From Blasia pusilla (lineage: Eukaryota > Marchantiophyta > Marchantiopsida > Blasiales), in assembly GCA_050084515.1 (NCBI GenBank), contig CM114271.1, positions 22,010,001 to 22,074,000 on the forward strand: a stretch of 64,000 bases of DNA, written 5' to 3'. Below the pieces are notes generated by a model. It saw only the letters and a list, made by a program, of their open reading frames with translations, was not told where the DNA came from and did no database searches. This document shows, one piece after another, positions 1-13,640 of this stretch (positions are counted from its first letter, which is position 1; the number at the start of each line of letters is the position of its first letter). The position numbers and the translations under genes were made by a program.

Positions 1-654
1 CCCTGAACCTGCCCTAAAATCTGTAACATGAAGTTGAAATTACGACATACTGGAAAAGTAGTGACGGGGGATATATCATAATGGACCGATGGAAATAGGC
101 ATATAACAATGAAGGAGCTTCCAGATTGACAAAATTCTTCAGAGAAGAAACCTCAACACCTGTTAGAATACCCCAACAAACCACCGCAAGAGGACCTCTC
201 CAACGTATGTTGATGCTTGAGACAGATCAAGGTAAAATCTCTAGAAGTTTGCGCCTTTGTTTGAAACCAATATCCAAGAGAATAAAATGCAATCAAGCAC
301 GCTTGCATGCTCTGTAAGTAGGTCTGAACGGATCTCCAATAGCAATGATTGCATGCAATGGTTTTCCAAGGAGATGTTCAATTTTGACTGCTTCTAGTAG
401 AAAATTCTAGTTTGCACAACAGGTACTCTAAGACATGCAAATATGACAACTTGGAAATGATGCATTATGGTCTGCAGCTAGCAAAATGATGACTCAGAAG
501 AGAGCCCTAGTCCAATACAAGTGATGACCCAGCACTCATTTCATGGTTGCAACATGATGTTGGTCCAAAATTATATAAGGTGCTACTATTACAGGGGACA
601 ATGGTCCTCATTACTCCAAAGAAAACCTCAAAATTCCCAACTTAGAAAACGAAT
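1..654. other. 3' flank of VPS41, no gene seen
   Basis: This AT-rich stretch lies downstream of the VPS41 stop codon and probably holds its 3' untranslated region and polyadenylation site. I see no conserved coding segment, RNA gene or repeat in it. Confidence 0.5.
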
Positions 655-3600
655 CTATCCATTCCAACCATTGCCAGTGGCCTGAACTGAAGATTTCCTC
701 CTGTCATTACCTTTGGCCTGAAACTTCTTTTTTGCTGATGCTGTTGTACAAAGAATACACCGCATTCGAGGGGTACCAGACTCTTCTTCATCGTCATCTA
801 CCCTCTGATCATAAATGCTGTCATATCCAAGACTTGCCTGCTCTTTTTTTTTGTTCCCATCGGTTCCGATGCTGGACGTAACATTGAGGCAGGTGACATG
901 ATAGGCATGACTACAGAAAAATGCAACGACTGCAACATTTTGTAAAGCTACGGGATCCAGGCATATACAACATAGCCCACTTCCACTGATTGTTGAAGAG
1001 ATTCTTCCAGGTTTCGTGCCCCGATTTACACTACTTCCCACTCTCTGCATTACTGGAGGTGGCTGTCTGGTATTTTGGTTCTCCTCAGCTTTCACTGCAT
1101 TCTCAGTGCCTCCCACTCGGATTGCGTGTCGAGCTTCATCATAGTATCTCACAAGTAGGTCCACACAATCAGCCTGCAACATGAGGTCACAGAACCATCA
1201 ATCACCTTGAGAGACCCAAACTCAAACAAAAGCTGGGTATGGTTGTCCATATTTATTGTAGAGAAGGTCAAGGAATACCAAACTCTATGGGCCTGCCATG
1301 CCTGCATGATTTCTATTGTAAGTGTAGAAGATTCCCATGCACAGGCAAATGAGAGAAAGTCAATTCCACCATAATGATTTCAATCTCTACTGGCAGCTGA
1401 AGTTAGGAGGTGGATAAGAAGAAAAATGATGAAGCAGCAATGTGATGTGGCCAGAATCCACATTACTACCTTCAATATTTCATTGCATCCAATCCGAAGA
1501 GAAGTCTCGGTTCGATAGTCAGTAATGATCTTCACCAGGCGGTCCCTCAAACTGCAGTGGCCATTTCTGAAACAAATAAGTAACACCTTCTATTGCCAGT
1601 GGGTCTATAGCAATTCAAATCATTGATCAAAGTACCATCAGAATAGATCTATCTGACCCTCAACAAAAAAATATCCCATCTTCCAAGCATCATACCGTGG
1701 AATAGGCAGCCCCCCAGGAACTTTGTGGAGAAGATGTAATGGGTCAATATTCCCCACAGTATGCTCAAGCAGCGCACCAACCTGTGAGTACAGCAGGAGA
1801 AACTAAGTCAGATGAAGAGCCCAGAGTAAATGGAGCAGTATGAAGTTAGAAGTTCAGCGCGATATTTCCAAGGTCCAGTATAGGGAAGGAAATACGAGCA
1901 GTCGTTTCGGAAGCAATCAATGAGGGGAGAATGAGAGGAGGGAAGATACAGAGAATTCGTCTTGGAGATCTAAGATGCTAAGAAGCTGGACTAACAATGT
2001 AATTAGTGATAAGAAAATTAGATAACCATAATCGTTTCTGTTTAGCATTATATATGGTATATAGATGTCCACTCCTTGCACCATACTGCGAATCCAATTC
2101 CTGTGTGTCCCTTCTTTAGATCTCTCTGCCTTGTCGTTTCATCTTCCAGTTTGGTCTCCATAAAGCCAATTGAGACAACTACCTTCAGGTCGCCTCACTC
2201 AGAAATAAAGTGATTGATAGTATGACATTTTACTATGAAAATATGTAGACCTTAGACCTTACAACAACCTCTTGTATGACCTCTTCTTACCAATTCTGGG
2301 TGTTTCAGACTCAGGTTGATAAGCTCTTCCCACAGCTCATCGTCATGCTGAGAACTGATAAATTTGATGGCCTGCACATCCACCACAACCTGCTTTGTCA
2401 AACGATAATCATGATGAGGCATATTTTATCACTGATGTGAGTGATCTGGAAGTCAAGAGTGTCTGTGGGTACAAGCTGACCTCCTCCATGTCCTGGAGCT
2501 TATCAATTATCAGACCCAGAGCTTCCTTAACATTGCCCATTCTCCCGAGCAGAAAGACTCTCTCCCTTGTCAGACCTCTCTTTGTACAGATCTCATACGC
2601 CTGCAAGTCAGACCCATCATTGTTATTGGAAATAACTATGACATCTGCCAATCCTCAAGAACATTCAATTTCACTTCTGCAAAGAATTCATTGAAATGAA
2701 TTAACATTATTGAGTATTATTATGATGGGACAGGAAAACAAGTCTTAGATACCTTATCCAGATTGAAGTGCTGGCTGCTCCGCAAGAATGGAAGAAGCAG
2801 TCGAGGCTCAAAATCAGCATACAATTCCACCTGTGCAAATAGAATTAAACAAGAATTAGACACCCTGTAGTGCAAAGACAAGTTGTCATGAGCTGAACAC
2901 TGTCCCTTTTCCAGTTATGAGACTTACTGAGCAGAAAGAGCTTCAAATAAACACCAGGTACAAGAACTCAATATGATGCTTGTGCTTGAGAGCATACAAA
3001 CCCACCTTCAGAACGGTTGTATAGGACACCAGTAAAACCGAGATCAAACAATCTGTGCAATAGAAACAGAACAGAAGGACTACAGCTATGACAGATGTGC
3101 TGGAGGAAGTACGGGACTACTGAGTGCAGACTAAAGAAATGAAGACAATGATCGGTTTCAAAGAAGACTGCAAGTTCCTGAGCTCAACCTGCATATTGTG
3201 AAACTCTCTGCCTGCATTGGGATCCTTCTCAAATAGTGCATGCAAGTAAGAATGTAGCAGTTGTCTCTGGTCAGGTCCGGCCCTCCGTAGCTGGGTCACA
3301 ACTTCTGAAGCAGTTATCTCGTCATGCTTTTGAATGAGCAGTGAAATTGTCCTCTTTGCATCCAACTTCATCAAAAGGACAACCTGAGAAATGAAAAGTG
3401 GCACCACTCATTAAACATGGGAGTAAGGAGAAAGCAGATTGAAGATTGAAGATATAAAAAAAGAATGGAGCTCAGTCACAGTAAGCCAAGTCCTCTTTAG
3501 AGGGGTGGCGAATGCTCGAGTTTATTTTGAAATGCATGAGGAAAGTGCCAATCTGTGGTCTCGAATAGTTTCAAAGACCTTCCATGCCACCTTGTTGCCT

Positions 3601-6600
3601 TCAGGTGATACTCTGGCAATCATGATTTCCATAACCTGATCCTGGGTTGTGGGATGTAGGTCTCATTCATACTTATTTGTGGTACTTCTTTCAGCAATTG
3701 GTTAGTCAAACGGTTTATAAGGCGGAACAAGGGTTGATGTGTCCTCTAAATTTGACCAAAGTTCACCAGTAGAAGTTTGGTACACATGAACAAACAGGTG
3801 AAAATCTCCATGTAGCCATGGGGGTCTAAATCAATCTAGACAGAAATCTTCACAAGCAAACTATGAACATGTCACAGAGAGTCCTCTTTGACAAGATCAG
3901 CACTACTCCATAGCCATACAATGTACCCAGAAAGGAGAATGTAACTCTTGAAGGTAAATTATCCTTATCTGCTCAGATGATCTTCTCAGATCCAGGTGTA
4001 ATACATAATTTGTGCACCGGCAGAACTTACTTTATCATGCACATCTCGTTGTAAATTGTGCTCCTCGATAAAATCAAACACGTTTGGTCTTTGCAGCTGT
4101 ATTAACACAGATCAACGTGAGACCAAATATGTTTACATGATTGAACCAGAATCCAAGTGGTAATGGAAGACATGTACTGGCATCAATGTATGACTGGATG
4201 GACCATAGTATGACACAGTTGTGCATCCACTGCATCCACTGCAAGCAGTGTAACGAAAACAGAAACACAGCACTCAAATGGCCTAATAATTAAAAAGACA
4301 AATGGTGCCTTCCTTACCTCCACAAATATTGAAAGAGCTTTACTGTATTCTTTATCTGTTACATATAATTCAGCAAGGGCCTGTACCATTTACACGTGTA
4401 CACGTGTCAGCACATGCTAGTGCAATAGTAGGACAAACATTCAAAACCTTCCCAAAAAAAATCTCCAGTTACATATTATTCCACATTCTAGCACCATGAA
4501 AAGTCTTGTTTCCGTAGTATAATCAGACAATATTCTCGACAATTCATTAGTCAAGACACTCCAAAATATTCTTAAAGTCACTCACCGCATTCAATGCATC
4601 AGATTTTGAACTTGTCCCAAGCTGCAATTGTATCGCTGTGGTGATGGTGGAATGCGAGTACAAGGCAGGAGGCCAAGTTCGAATTGTTGTAAGTAACTGC
4701 TCGTGGTAAGTAGGGTTTGTAAGCAAAGCATTGAGAACCACCTGCATTCCACATCACAGTCCTTTCTATGATGAAAAGTGTGCACCTACCATCCTCTTTC
4801 AAACTAAACAATTGCAGGTCTGGCATGTTCAAGAATTGGACCAAGCAAACCTGCTGCACAAATCAGTGAACTCTGAAACCCAAGCATACAGATAGAACAC
4901 TTGCAATACCGCAAATCTTTCTGCAATCACATTGTAGGAAGAAAACCCACAGCCAATTGAATTCCTAACGCTGCTTACTTGGACAAATTGACCATTGTTA
5001 ACACAAAACCTTTTCACCCCCTGACAGAACATGAGCGAACTCACCTCATATACTGTATCTCGAAGTTGGGGATCAGCAGTCGGAATATAAGGAGCAAGAA
5101 CAGGAAGTTGCCTCAAATGAGCGAAGTGAAACACCCACCTGCCATAAAACCAACTTACAGACTGATTCACTAGAAAAAGAACAGACTTCCTCTCTCATGC
5201 AAGAAAAAGGAGTAAATAATACCTCTCCCACGCTGCTGCAGATCCACGCAACAACTTTGGACATAAAGAAGCAGCCTGAGCATACTGCCGTTCTAGAAGT
5301 AAATGGTCCAAGTATCTTGACCCAACCTGCAACCACACAATCAAAGGTAAATAATGACTTTGAAGATAACAGCACATTACGAAAAGCTCAGAAGATAACA
5401 TTTCTAGTTGAAGTGGGAGTTAAATAAGCTAGGTTTTTAAGACTACCCTGAGTAGAATGTTGGAAGGAGTACATACTTCTGACTTTGAAGGAAACAACTA
5501 GTGGCTTTAACTGTACCTCTTCCATCAGCTCTGGGCCAGCTTTTCCAGCCTCCACAGCTGCCAGAGCTTTCTCATGAAAACCATGCTGAAGAAGCCAACT
5601 TACATGATCATCTGCATCTCTGGTAACATTCAATGCACAAAATTCAGAACACACGGAGCAAGCGCATATGTTGATATTGCTAAGCTAGTACCACCAGAAC
5701 TGTTCAACACATTCTGCAGCCTAAATTCACTGCCCAAAGCTGCTGCACAGGTAAGTAACGTATATTGGGGATCCCAATCAGGGAAAGTACAGGGTGTTGT
5801 AAAGAGCTTCCTGGTTGACACTTGGAAGCTCCGCACGAACACTTTGTATGGTCAGCACTCATTATATGAGAGTATCTCCGTCCTCTCATATGCTACCTAC
5901 TTCACTTCTTCTCTCAACACCCATCCCAGTCTCTGGCACCATCCACGCAGGTAACTGGGTCTATGGTCGCAAGGCTAACATAGACAATACTTAATGAGGA
6001 CAATCTGGTAACACTCAATGAGCCACTGCCATACAAGCTCCTGACGGTCCTTAACATCAGTAACACTATACTGTATTTTGTGTGCCATTACATGCAGGCA
6101 GAGAGGGCTGCAAAAGCTAAGAACTCAGAAGGAAACGTGAGTACATTTGTGACAGCCAAGGATAATTCAATCTGAAAAGCAGGGTCAACAGCCACTTCAA
6201 GGAACCTGGGTTAAGATATTAGGGCCCACTTGAACTCATTCAAACCAAGTACTGGAAATAATACTTCGTAGCATGGGAAGATGGAATGCAACAAACAACA
6301 GACCTTGGTCTTGCGATGACAACATCCTTGGGTGAGACAATGTAATATAGAGGTTCATCTCCAGCCACCCACTGACCTCCCGCAGTCCTTTTACCTGTGA
6401 AGAAACACTATAAATGAAGCTTGCAACTCGTTGCCACCGCCTACCAGTAAAGAGACTTCTCAAGCTTTCAATCACTAACCAAAGACATAGTCACAGAGCT
6501 TACCAGTAAAAGGTGCATGGGCAAGCACATAATCCTTGGCCTTATAGTGCTCATACCCATGGACAGGTAGAGCATCCACTGTGAGTTCCTCATTTTGCCA

Positions 6601-8992
6601 AGTCACAATGCGTACCTCTGGTCGATGTGCATGTCCCTGTCTTGCAACCATGACATGTAGTATTAACTTCCATGTGGATATAAAAAAACCACTCTTCAAA
6701 AGAATGGTGCTCTACTTTAACGCCTATCCAACAGATGCTCCCATCGAGCCATGATGGTCTCAACTCACCCTTTCATTCACTGTGCTAGTGGGCACTATAC
6801 TCAGCTTGAAGCCCAACATTTGACTTTGTTTAATGTTCTTCAGATCTACATTAAAGATGAACTGAAAGCTAGAACACAAATTTCTTTTACTCTACAGTGA
6901 AAGTAATATGCCCTTACTATGAAATGTTCCAGAATCAAGGGTTTTCAAGTACCTGCTTCGAAGAAAATCCAATAGTAGGAGTAGTAGCAGAAGTTGTGGT
7001 GGCAGTGGCAGCAACAGCAGCTTCTACTTGACCAGTTCCAGTTTCAGGAAGGTATGCTAAGACAACTAGGGCATCACCATAAGGAGCAAGACCTGATATG
7101 TAATACTCAGTTGAAAAGACAGACAAAATTTCTACATATTTGGATCCAGATCCTATCCCAAGTACACTGCCATTCTTCCCGTCCATAGTTCGAACAGCAG
7201 CAATTTTGATGCAGTTGGCCCAGCCAAGAACAAGCAGGGTATCATCCTGACATTACAATCACATATGTCAGCAGAGAACTTGAAGTTTGTAGGTTTAGTG
7301 CTTTACATAACACAATAAGAGAGACATACACTCACTGATCCAACTGAAGTAGAAATGTGCATCAATTACCTGCCAAACCAAGTGAGGACGTAAAAGTTCA
7401 GCACGTGGACTCCCTTTGGGTCGTTCTGTAAAAAGAAGACGTTGATGAGTTGCTGTATCATACACCTTCACTCCATAATCATTTGCCCAGGCTATGAGAC
7501 TTGTCCTCCACTTGACTGCATGAACAGGACCCTCTCCAGAGTGCAAGACCTGAGAACACCACAGGTAAAATTTAAATTGAGTTTGTAATATTTTCAGTTA
7601 GTCCACCTGAGTACACAAACATTCTCCAGAATGCATTGCCAATAAAATCCCTGTAAGTATTTCAAGACTTCAGAAATTACATCAAATATCACCTGATCTC
7701 GTGACGCAAACCAACCCTTGCTGTTGAAGATAAGTTGCCCTGCCAGACCTCCACTTGCAAATTGCCTGGATGTGTTTCTAGAATACTCTGGATCCAGAGC
7801 TACAGCTTTCATTGGTCTGTGATACTCAAACTTCTCACTCTCGTCGGTGTACAAACTATTGATCACTACAGATCCATCATCTGAACAACTTCCGATAAAC
7901 TCCCCTTGTGCGTCAAAACTCAACTCATTAACAGTGGCAGAGTGTGCTGCAAAGTGTTTCACCTGCAGACAACCAAAGAAAATTTGATTTCATTAAACGA
8001 CGTAATAAGTACCGTGGACACCATTGCATTCCATCAAATCCACTGGAATGATATTCTGCAAACACCCTTTAGCCTCTGATCCAACGTTGGTATCTAAAGG
8101 GAAAATAACTGAACCAGAGTTGAACGAAACTGAACTGAAAAGATCACAAATGTCATGGTGGATTTATTTCCTAATTACGCAATATGCAGAGATTTTTATG
8201 ACAGAATTCCCCAAGTCAATCTCAGGGAGGAGATAATACCATAAATCCTCATTTCTTGTGAGGAGTCCTCGTTCTCACAAAACAAGACTGTATACACGTC
8301 ACTGAAGAGTGAACATACAAAAACCTACAGGATGTCAAGAGAACCCTACAAGGCAATCAATGGCAACCTCCAGAAACCACACTCCAACCCATACTTCCTC
8401 TGGGTTATCACCCTGAGTTTTCAGGCTGAAAGGCTGTGTAGACAAAAATAAAGTTACAGGAAGACTTAGCACAGTTTCTGAATAGCCATTCAGACTCTAG
8501 AAATATCTTCTTCCCATCTGTGATCACACTATCCTCTAGTGCATTCTTTGATGAGTGAACTTGAAATGTCCACCACTGCCGATCCAAACTACCGAATAGT
8601 AAGTAAAGTCATGAGAATGTATAAAGACAACCATAATGGGGGGTCTCATACACTGCCTTACTTTCAATTCACACACTTAACATTAGGGTAAATTTTAAAC
8701 TGGTAGAACATGGTACCTGATTGCCTTGATAGTCAAGAAGATGCACCGTGCCATCATGAGTACCGAGAGCTATGATTCGTTCAGCTACAGTTAGGCAAGA
8801 TGCAGAATCACGTGTAAGTAGAGTGGGCAAGCTTCCAGCCATGCGCTGATACTTCAACTGTGGCTCCTCGTCTTCTCTCACCTCCTCTTCTTCCTCTTCT
8901 GCATCATCTTCCTCATCATCCAGTTCATCATCGCCATCAATACCATCATGCATGGCTGCCTTTGACTTGTCATCAACTGCAAAAGGACCCAT
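655..8992 (-). CDS. VPS41: VPS41, HOPS-complex vacuolar sorting protein (19 coding exons)
   Basis: VPS41 is the HOPS subunit that tethers late endosomes and vacuoles before fusion, working with Rab7-type GTPases. The exons join, in gene order, as 8992-8717, 7962-7693, 7549-7370, 7246-6953, 6636-6504, 6394-6304, 5619-5517, 5326-5223, 5138-5045, 4741-4586, 4380-4318, 4096-4031, 3383-3189, 2830-2753, 2600-2481, 2371-2291, 1781-1696, 1551-1470 and 1173-655. All phases match and give 996 codons plus stop, close to the family length. The protein has an acidic tract (about residues 18-43), WD40 repeats, a clathrin-heavy-chain-like helical repeat (for example LLQHGFHEKALAAVEA) and a C-terminal RING-H2 zinc finger (about 892-970, CCICLDP to RCILC). 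The start is uncertain: TTTTGCAG just after the ATG at 8992 could be a splice acceptor, and then the ATG at 8953 or an upstream exon would be used. I inferred introns from GT/AG borders and family conservation. Confidence 0.95.
5720..5975. repeat. Dispersed repeat, copy 1 (inside a VPS41 intron)
   Basis: This stretch, in the intron between the exons at 5517-5619 and 6304-6394, is a diverged relative of 9888-10170. Shared blocks appear in the same order: CAAAGCTGCTGCACAGGTAA against CAAGCTGCTACACCGGTAA at the start, ACCCATCCCAGTCTCT in the middle, and a GGGTCTATGGTC-like block at the end. It looks like an old non-autonomous element or SINE-like repeat. The family is not recognised. Confidence 0.6.
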
Positions 8993-9887
8993 AAGATCTA
9001 AAGGGTAGGTAGGGCAAGACTTTGGCTCCCTTTCTCAATCCTGCATAATTCAGGACAAGCCAGAATAAGGATTCATTCGCTCATCACATCACTATCAATC
9101 ATAAACAATCAGAATCATCAGAACCCTGCAACTTTTCTCGTTCCTGGATGGTCTTAAAATCTAATGGACAGGGTGACATCAGAACCCAACCTGGTCCATC
9201 TTCAAAAGGATTCCTTGAGAGTACATGCCATAATAAGAATGTAATCTGTAGAATCAAGTGATTATACCATTTTGCTGTGTCACCCAGCAGAAGCCACAAC
9301 TTCAACTCAGCTCTCAGCCTGAAACTGCTTGTAGGCTATTCCGGGACCCTTAGTTCTTCTTACTTCCATAGAAGAATCTTGATATTTTTCATAGACCCAA
9401 CTCTCAAGCAGTTACAACAATGGTAAGACAATGGTTAATAATTGGGTATTACAACTCCTGGGTATAGAATGACATCGTCAAAGACCGATTCTAAGGCATA
9501 ATAGGCTGCCCTGATGCTGATGAATGACTCAGGTGGAACAGAATGTCTTGACGCCAGTGAACCCTCCCAACTGCAGCTGACTTACACCCCCTCTTCAGAT
9601 ATCCAACAGGCTTCGGAGTTCTCTGGATTATTAAAGAATTGGCCTCAAATCAAGCAGACAGTAGGATGTGAACTTCTGGGAAACCTTTCCCTAACACTTT
9701 GGACTAGAAATGTCTATTCTAGGAGGTGCAGGATCTGTGGTAGTGAGGCTACTGCAAGGACTACTAAAGGAGTACAGTCTCATTCTCATGAAAGCTCTAG
9801 TCATTCTCTGGTCACTTATGCACAACATATGCCAAAAGAGCCACAACCTACACTGAAAGTACTATCAAATCCAATTATCATGCTCAG
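8993..9887. other. VPS41 upstream region, no gene seen
   Basis: This probably contains the 5' untranslated region of VPS41. The reading frame at 9514-9924 is open for 136 codons, but its end lies in the dispersed repeat and it resembles no known protein, so I do not call a gene. Confidence 0.4.
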
Positions 9888-10170
9888 TAGCCTAGATTCC
9901 CTTCCCAAGCTGCTACACCGGTAAAATTTGATTTGGGCGTACTTGTGTTGTAGAGGGGCTCTTAGCTTACACGCAGGCCTTCCACACCCACACTCAACAT
10001 GGCAAGCACTCAAACTGTATGAGACAGTCTCCCACCTCTCACATGCTACTTCTTCACTACTTTCTCCCTAAATCCCTATAAATAATTTCATTCTTCATTC
10101 CCTATGCACCCATCCCAGTCTCTACTACCATCCAACCAGGGAATAGGCTCTATGGTCCCAAGTCTTTAAC
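9888..10170. repeat. Dispersed repeat, copy 2
   Basis: This is the second copy of the repeat found in the VPS41 intron at 5720-5975. Homologous blocks are in the same order and orientation, with many substitutions and a roughly 25-base extra segment near 10075. The divergence implies an old repeat. Confidence 0.6.
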
Positions 10171-10309
10171 AGGCTCTAATCAATGGTGACCTTGTAGCCG
10201 AACTTGCAAAAGATCTTCAAAATGAAGAGATCTTGAATTGAATTCCTGCTCCTGACAATGCAGGGAGGTCTCAGACCCAGGAAGTGGTGCCTCCCACCCA
10301 GGGCATGGG

Positions 10310-10562
10310 TGACCCACACTCAGGAGAGAAATAACACTAGCAAGCCTGAAGTATGGATTAACATGGGCTACGCACCTGGGATGGTGCTTACAACTAAGTG
10401 AGGGGCTCCCTCGTTATTTCTTAAATAACGATGACCCACACTTGGGAGAGAAATAACACTACCATGCCTGAAGTATGAATGAAGTATGAATGAACATTGG
10501 CTATGCTCCTGGGATGGTGCTTACAACTAAGTGAGGGGTTCCCGTGTTATTCATTATTTAAT
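10310..10562. repeat. Two-copy direct tandem duplication, unit about 120 bp
   Basis: Unit 1 (10310-10429) and unit 2 (10431-10562) share GAGAGAAATAACACTA, then a GCCTGAAGTATG block and the 20-mer GGGATGGTGCTTACAACTAA. Unit 2 has its own small internal duplication of TGAAGTATGAA. No coding potential is evident. Confidence 0.75.
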
Positions 10563-12471
10563 GATGATTTAAAATCACTCATCAAACCCCTTAAAGGTCT
10601 TAAAGATCCTCATGGGTCACAATGAGATCAAGGTGAGGCTTCTAGAGATTCTAATTCATCCAAATCTGCAGTTGATCCCCAGGACCACGACCTTAACATG
10701 ACCAATTTCAGCAATCTGGATTCTGATTGGATGCTCAATTGATCTGGACTTTACAGAAATCTGTGGACAAGCCAACTTAGGTAATACTCTATGGATCTGG
10801 AAGAATTGGGATGTAACTAAACTGATATTGAAAATGAGATGTGTTTTGACGATAAGAATATGAGTTGACAATTGAGGCATGAACAGTAGCAATTACATTA
10901 AACACCATGTTTCAAAATTCAGGGTGCACTGCTGTATATTCTAGTGTGGTGGAGAATAGTTCCATAACTAAATACATGTGTGATTTCATATTCAAATCCG
11001 AAGTATTTCTTAATAATTCCATTGTAGATGAATCGAATGTCACAACAGGAGACTGAAGGCCATGATGTCTCAAAACAAAGAGAGGTCACATATTCAATTT
11101 CTTTATCATTATTTTACAATAAAGAATGAACAGGATGAGAGGAACTGTAGTCCTGCTTGAAAGGAAAAACCCGGCCAGAACCTATGAAGACGGGGGGTCA
11201 CCATTCCTCATTGGCACATGCCTCCTGAGTATCCGACTGGTGGCTGTGTGATTCCCAGCAACCAAAATGAAATTCCTGTGGTCTTAGTCTAAAGAGGATG
11301 CACTTCTGACCACTTGACAAGGTTGAAGATCCACTTGACAAGGTTGAAGATCTCTGACAATTAAGAGTTCTTGGAGCTCAAATTCGGAGCTCCAAGATTG
11401 TTTCAGATCCTAATGTCAACCCCAGTTCGATCAATGCAGCACATCAGGCACTGCTTCTCTTGTTTGATGTTTAATGGATCATGTAATTGTAGCCTTAGTT
11501 CCGAGAGACAGGACAACATGGTGAAAACTTTGAATCACGGTAGCAGAAACTTGGCTAGGGAATTATCTATCCCAATGAATTTATCAGAATCTAAGCCTTC
11601 CTGTCGAGTTCAATATTTAGGCTAATCATTACACGTGCTTTGCAAAGCAAGCCGCTCTGGCTTCCTTGTAAGAAGCTCATGGAGCAATGTGCTGCAGCAT
11701 GCTGGGTTTCGTGTTCATAGGAGATATCTTTAATCTCAGTAACCAACGGAATCAGCTTGTAGAAGCATCAGACACAAGACTTCAAACAACAACGTAGATC
11801 ACGGCAGCAATCGATGAAGCTAATATTAGTCACTCCAGCAGCGGCAAGCAGAGAATCAGACAGAGAGGGGGTCCGCATTCATGATAACGCGATGCTTTAG
11901 ATACGAGCTGAATGGAGCTTGAATCTATTTTCCAGGTCCCTGTCAGTGCCACTCCAGATACCACCATCAAGAGTAACCCATTGACTTGGATTGTAGGAAG
12001 TAAACTTAGGCAAGGCTCATCTATCTGTCCCAGTCATCCGTTATACAGTCCACGTCGAGCGTTTTCGGGAGAACCACTCAGCTTCGAGAGTAGAGATAGT
12101 ACTCGGAGCAGCTATCAACGTTGCACATGTGGGAAATTGGATTCAAGCTAAAATGGAATTTGATCGATGACTGTACCGAGAATCTACTGATTGATCGGTG
12201 GCTGAAATGGGCTAAAACAATGAGCCCACTGGAGGAGGGAAATCTAAGTTGTACAATCGTAAATCTCTTACAAACGTGTTCAGCTATCCTGGAGATAGCT
12301 TCGGACTCAGGATAGAATAGCAAAACATACAAACAAGAAGAGGACTGATTGAGAAAGTTGGTCGAGGGTTCTAAAGATCGAATCAAAAGCACCAATTCAG
12401 ATCGACTCGCCTCGACTCAAACTTCAAAACCAAGTGAAGTTTGAGCCTTCTGGGGGATGTATATGCCTATC
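10563..12471. other. Intergenic, no gene recognised
   Basis: The only structure I see is a short direct repeat of CCACTTGACAAGGTTGAAGA around 11310-11350. Short open frames at 11371-11625, 11912-12151 and 12078-12395 (minus) resemble no family and have no splice-consistent extension. Confidence 0.4.
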
Positions 12472-13640
12472 TCAGTCCCTACATGGATTGGTGCCAATCC
12501 TCAAAAGCCGAGATGCCAATCTCCGAAAAGTTACGACAATTCTTCGCCATAAAAGTTGAAAGGACCTGGATGAGGCAGCGGCAATGAAGGTAGGCCGCAA
12601 GGTTCCCTCAGTCCGAAGTCCTTTGTTTTGATGTATTCCACGGACACCACTAATCGATGAATAAACCTTAAAACAGAGAATTACACCATGAGATTGCTCT
12701 CTCCTAATGGACTTTATCCTCTCCGGATCTGAAACTGCTGCGGACATCCTGCAAAGACCATGCCAGTGCCTGCACCAGCAAGTCTACGACGGAAGAGCAC
12801 ACGACGGGTATACCAGTGAGTCCCAGATTGACCATGACAGTTCGATTCTCGGAGCGTGGAGGGTCAGCCAGAGCACCACCTTTTGAATAGCACGTTCCCC
12901 CCGATTCGATGTTCGTTAACGGTCAACCTACTCTCTCTGCCGGAGCACCAGCTTCTTCTTCACAGCAATTTTCCCCGCAAACATAACGCGTCTTCATGCC
13001 ACGGAACTCCTTCCAAGGCTGTCAGTCTTCAGAGGACAGCGAAGAGAGTGAACCGGCCTACCAAGTTCGCGCGCGGACAGATCCGAGGACTTTCGGGTTA
13101 TTCTGCTCTCTGCTGGAAAGGAGGTGAAGGAGTAGCAGAACAAAATGGAGGAGACATTGCTTGGACCTGAATTTGAGCGACCTGAACGTGATTGATCCAG
13201 CGACTGCTTCGGCTCTCAAACGCTTTCACAATAATATCTTTGATTGGTTGATTGGGATACACGTACAGACTAAAACTCTAACTAGAGCTTCCCGATTGAA
13301 TGCTGGTCCTTCGAAAACACAAGGCTGGTGGGATTCAAGTTTCAAACTCGCACTCCAGTGAGCGAGTGGAACCGAATGGGGAAGAGTTCATACGAATCCG
13401 TCCCTAATTTTCCCTCCCTCTTGCCGTGCGCAAGTCGGTGTGACACTGGGCCGAGTTGGTAGGGGGGGGGATACGAGGTAGAACAAGCGAGATTACTAGG
13501 AGTTGTGGCGGAAGCGAAGGAAGAACATTCCACGGGTTTCCGTTTTTTGAAGGCCCATGGCTTTTCGGGTGACGGGGGAATGAAGGGGTTTGGAGGAGTC
13601 TCTTACGTGAACCAAAAAGGGAGGCCTCCTATTACCCGAA
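12472..13640. other. GC-richer intergenic block, possible promoter region
   Basis: Base composition is visibly GC- and CpG-richer than the flanks. Several frames are open on both strands (minus 12472-12747, plus 12856-13170 and 13161-13361), as expected from GC-rich DNA, and none matches a family I recognise. It could hold the distal VPS41 promoter with 5' non-coding exons, or the start of a lost gene. Confidence 0.3.

Noticed and set aside
9514-9924. Protein-coding gene of 136 codons
   Set aside because: No family resemblance; its end lies within a dispersed repeat shared with a VPS41 intron.
12856-13170. Gene start in the GC-rich block
   Set aside because: Several frames are open on both strands from composition alone, with no recognisable domain or consistent splicing.
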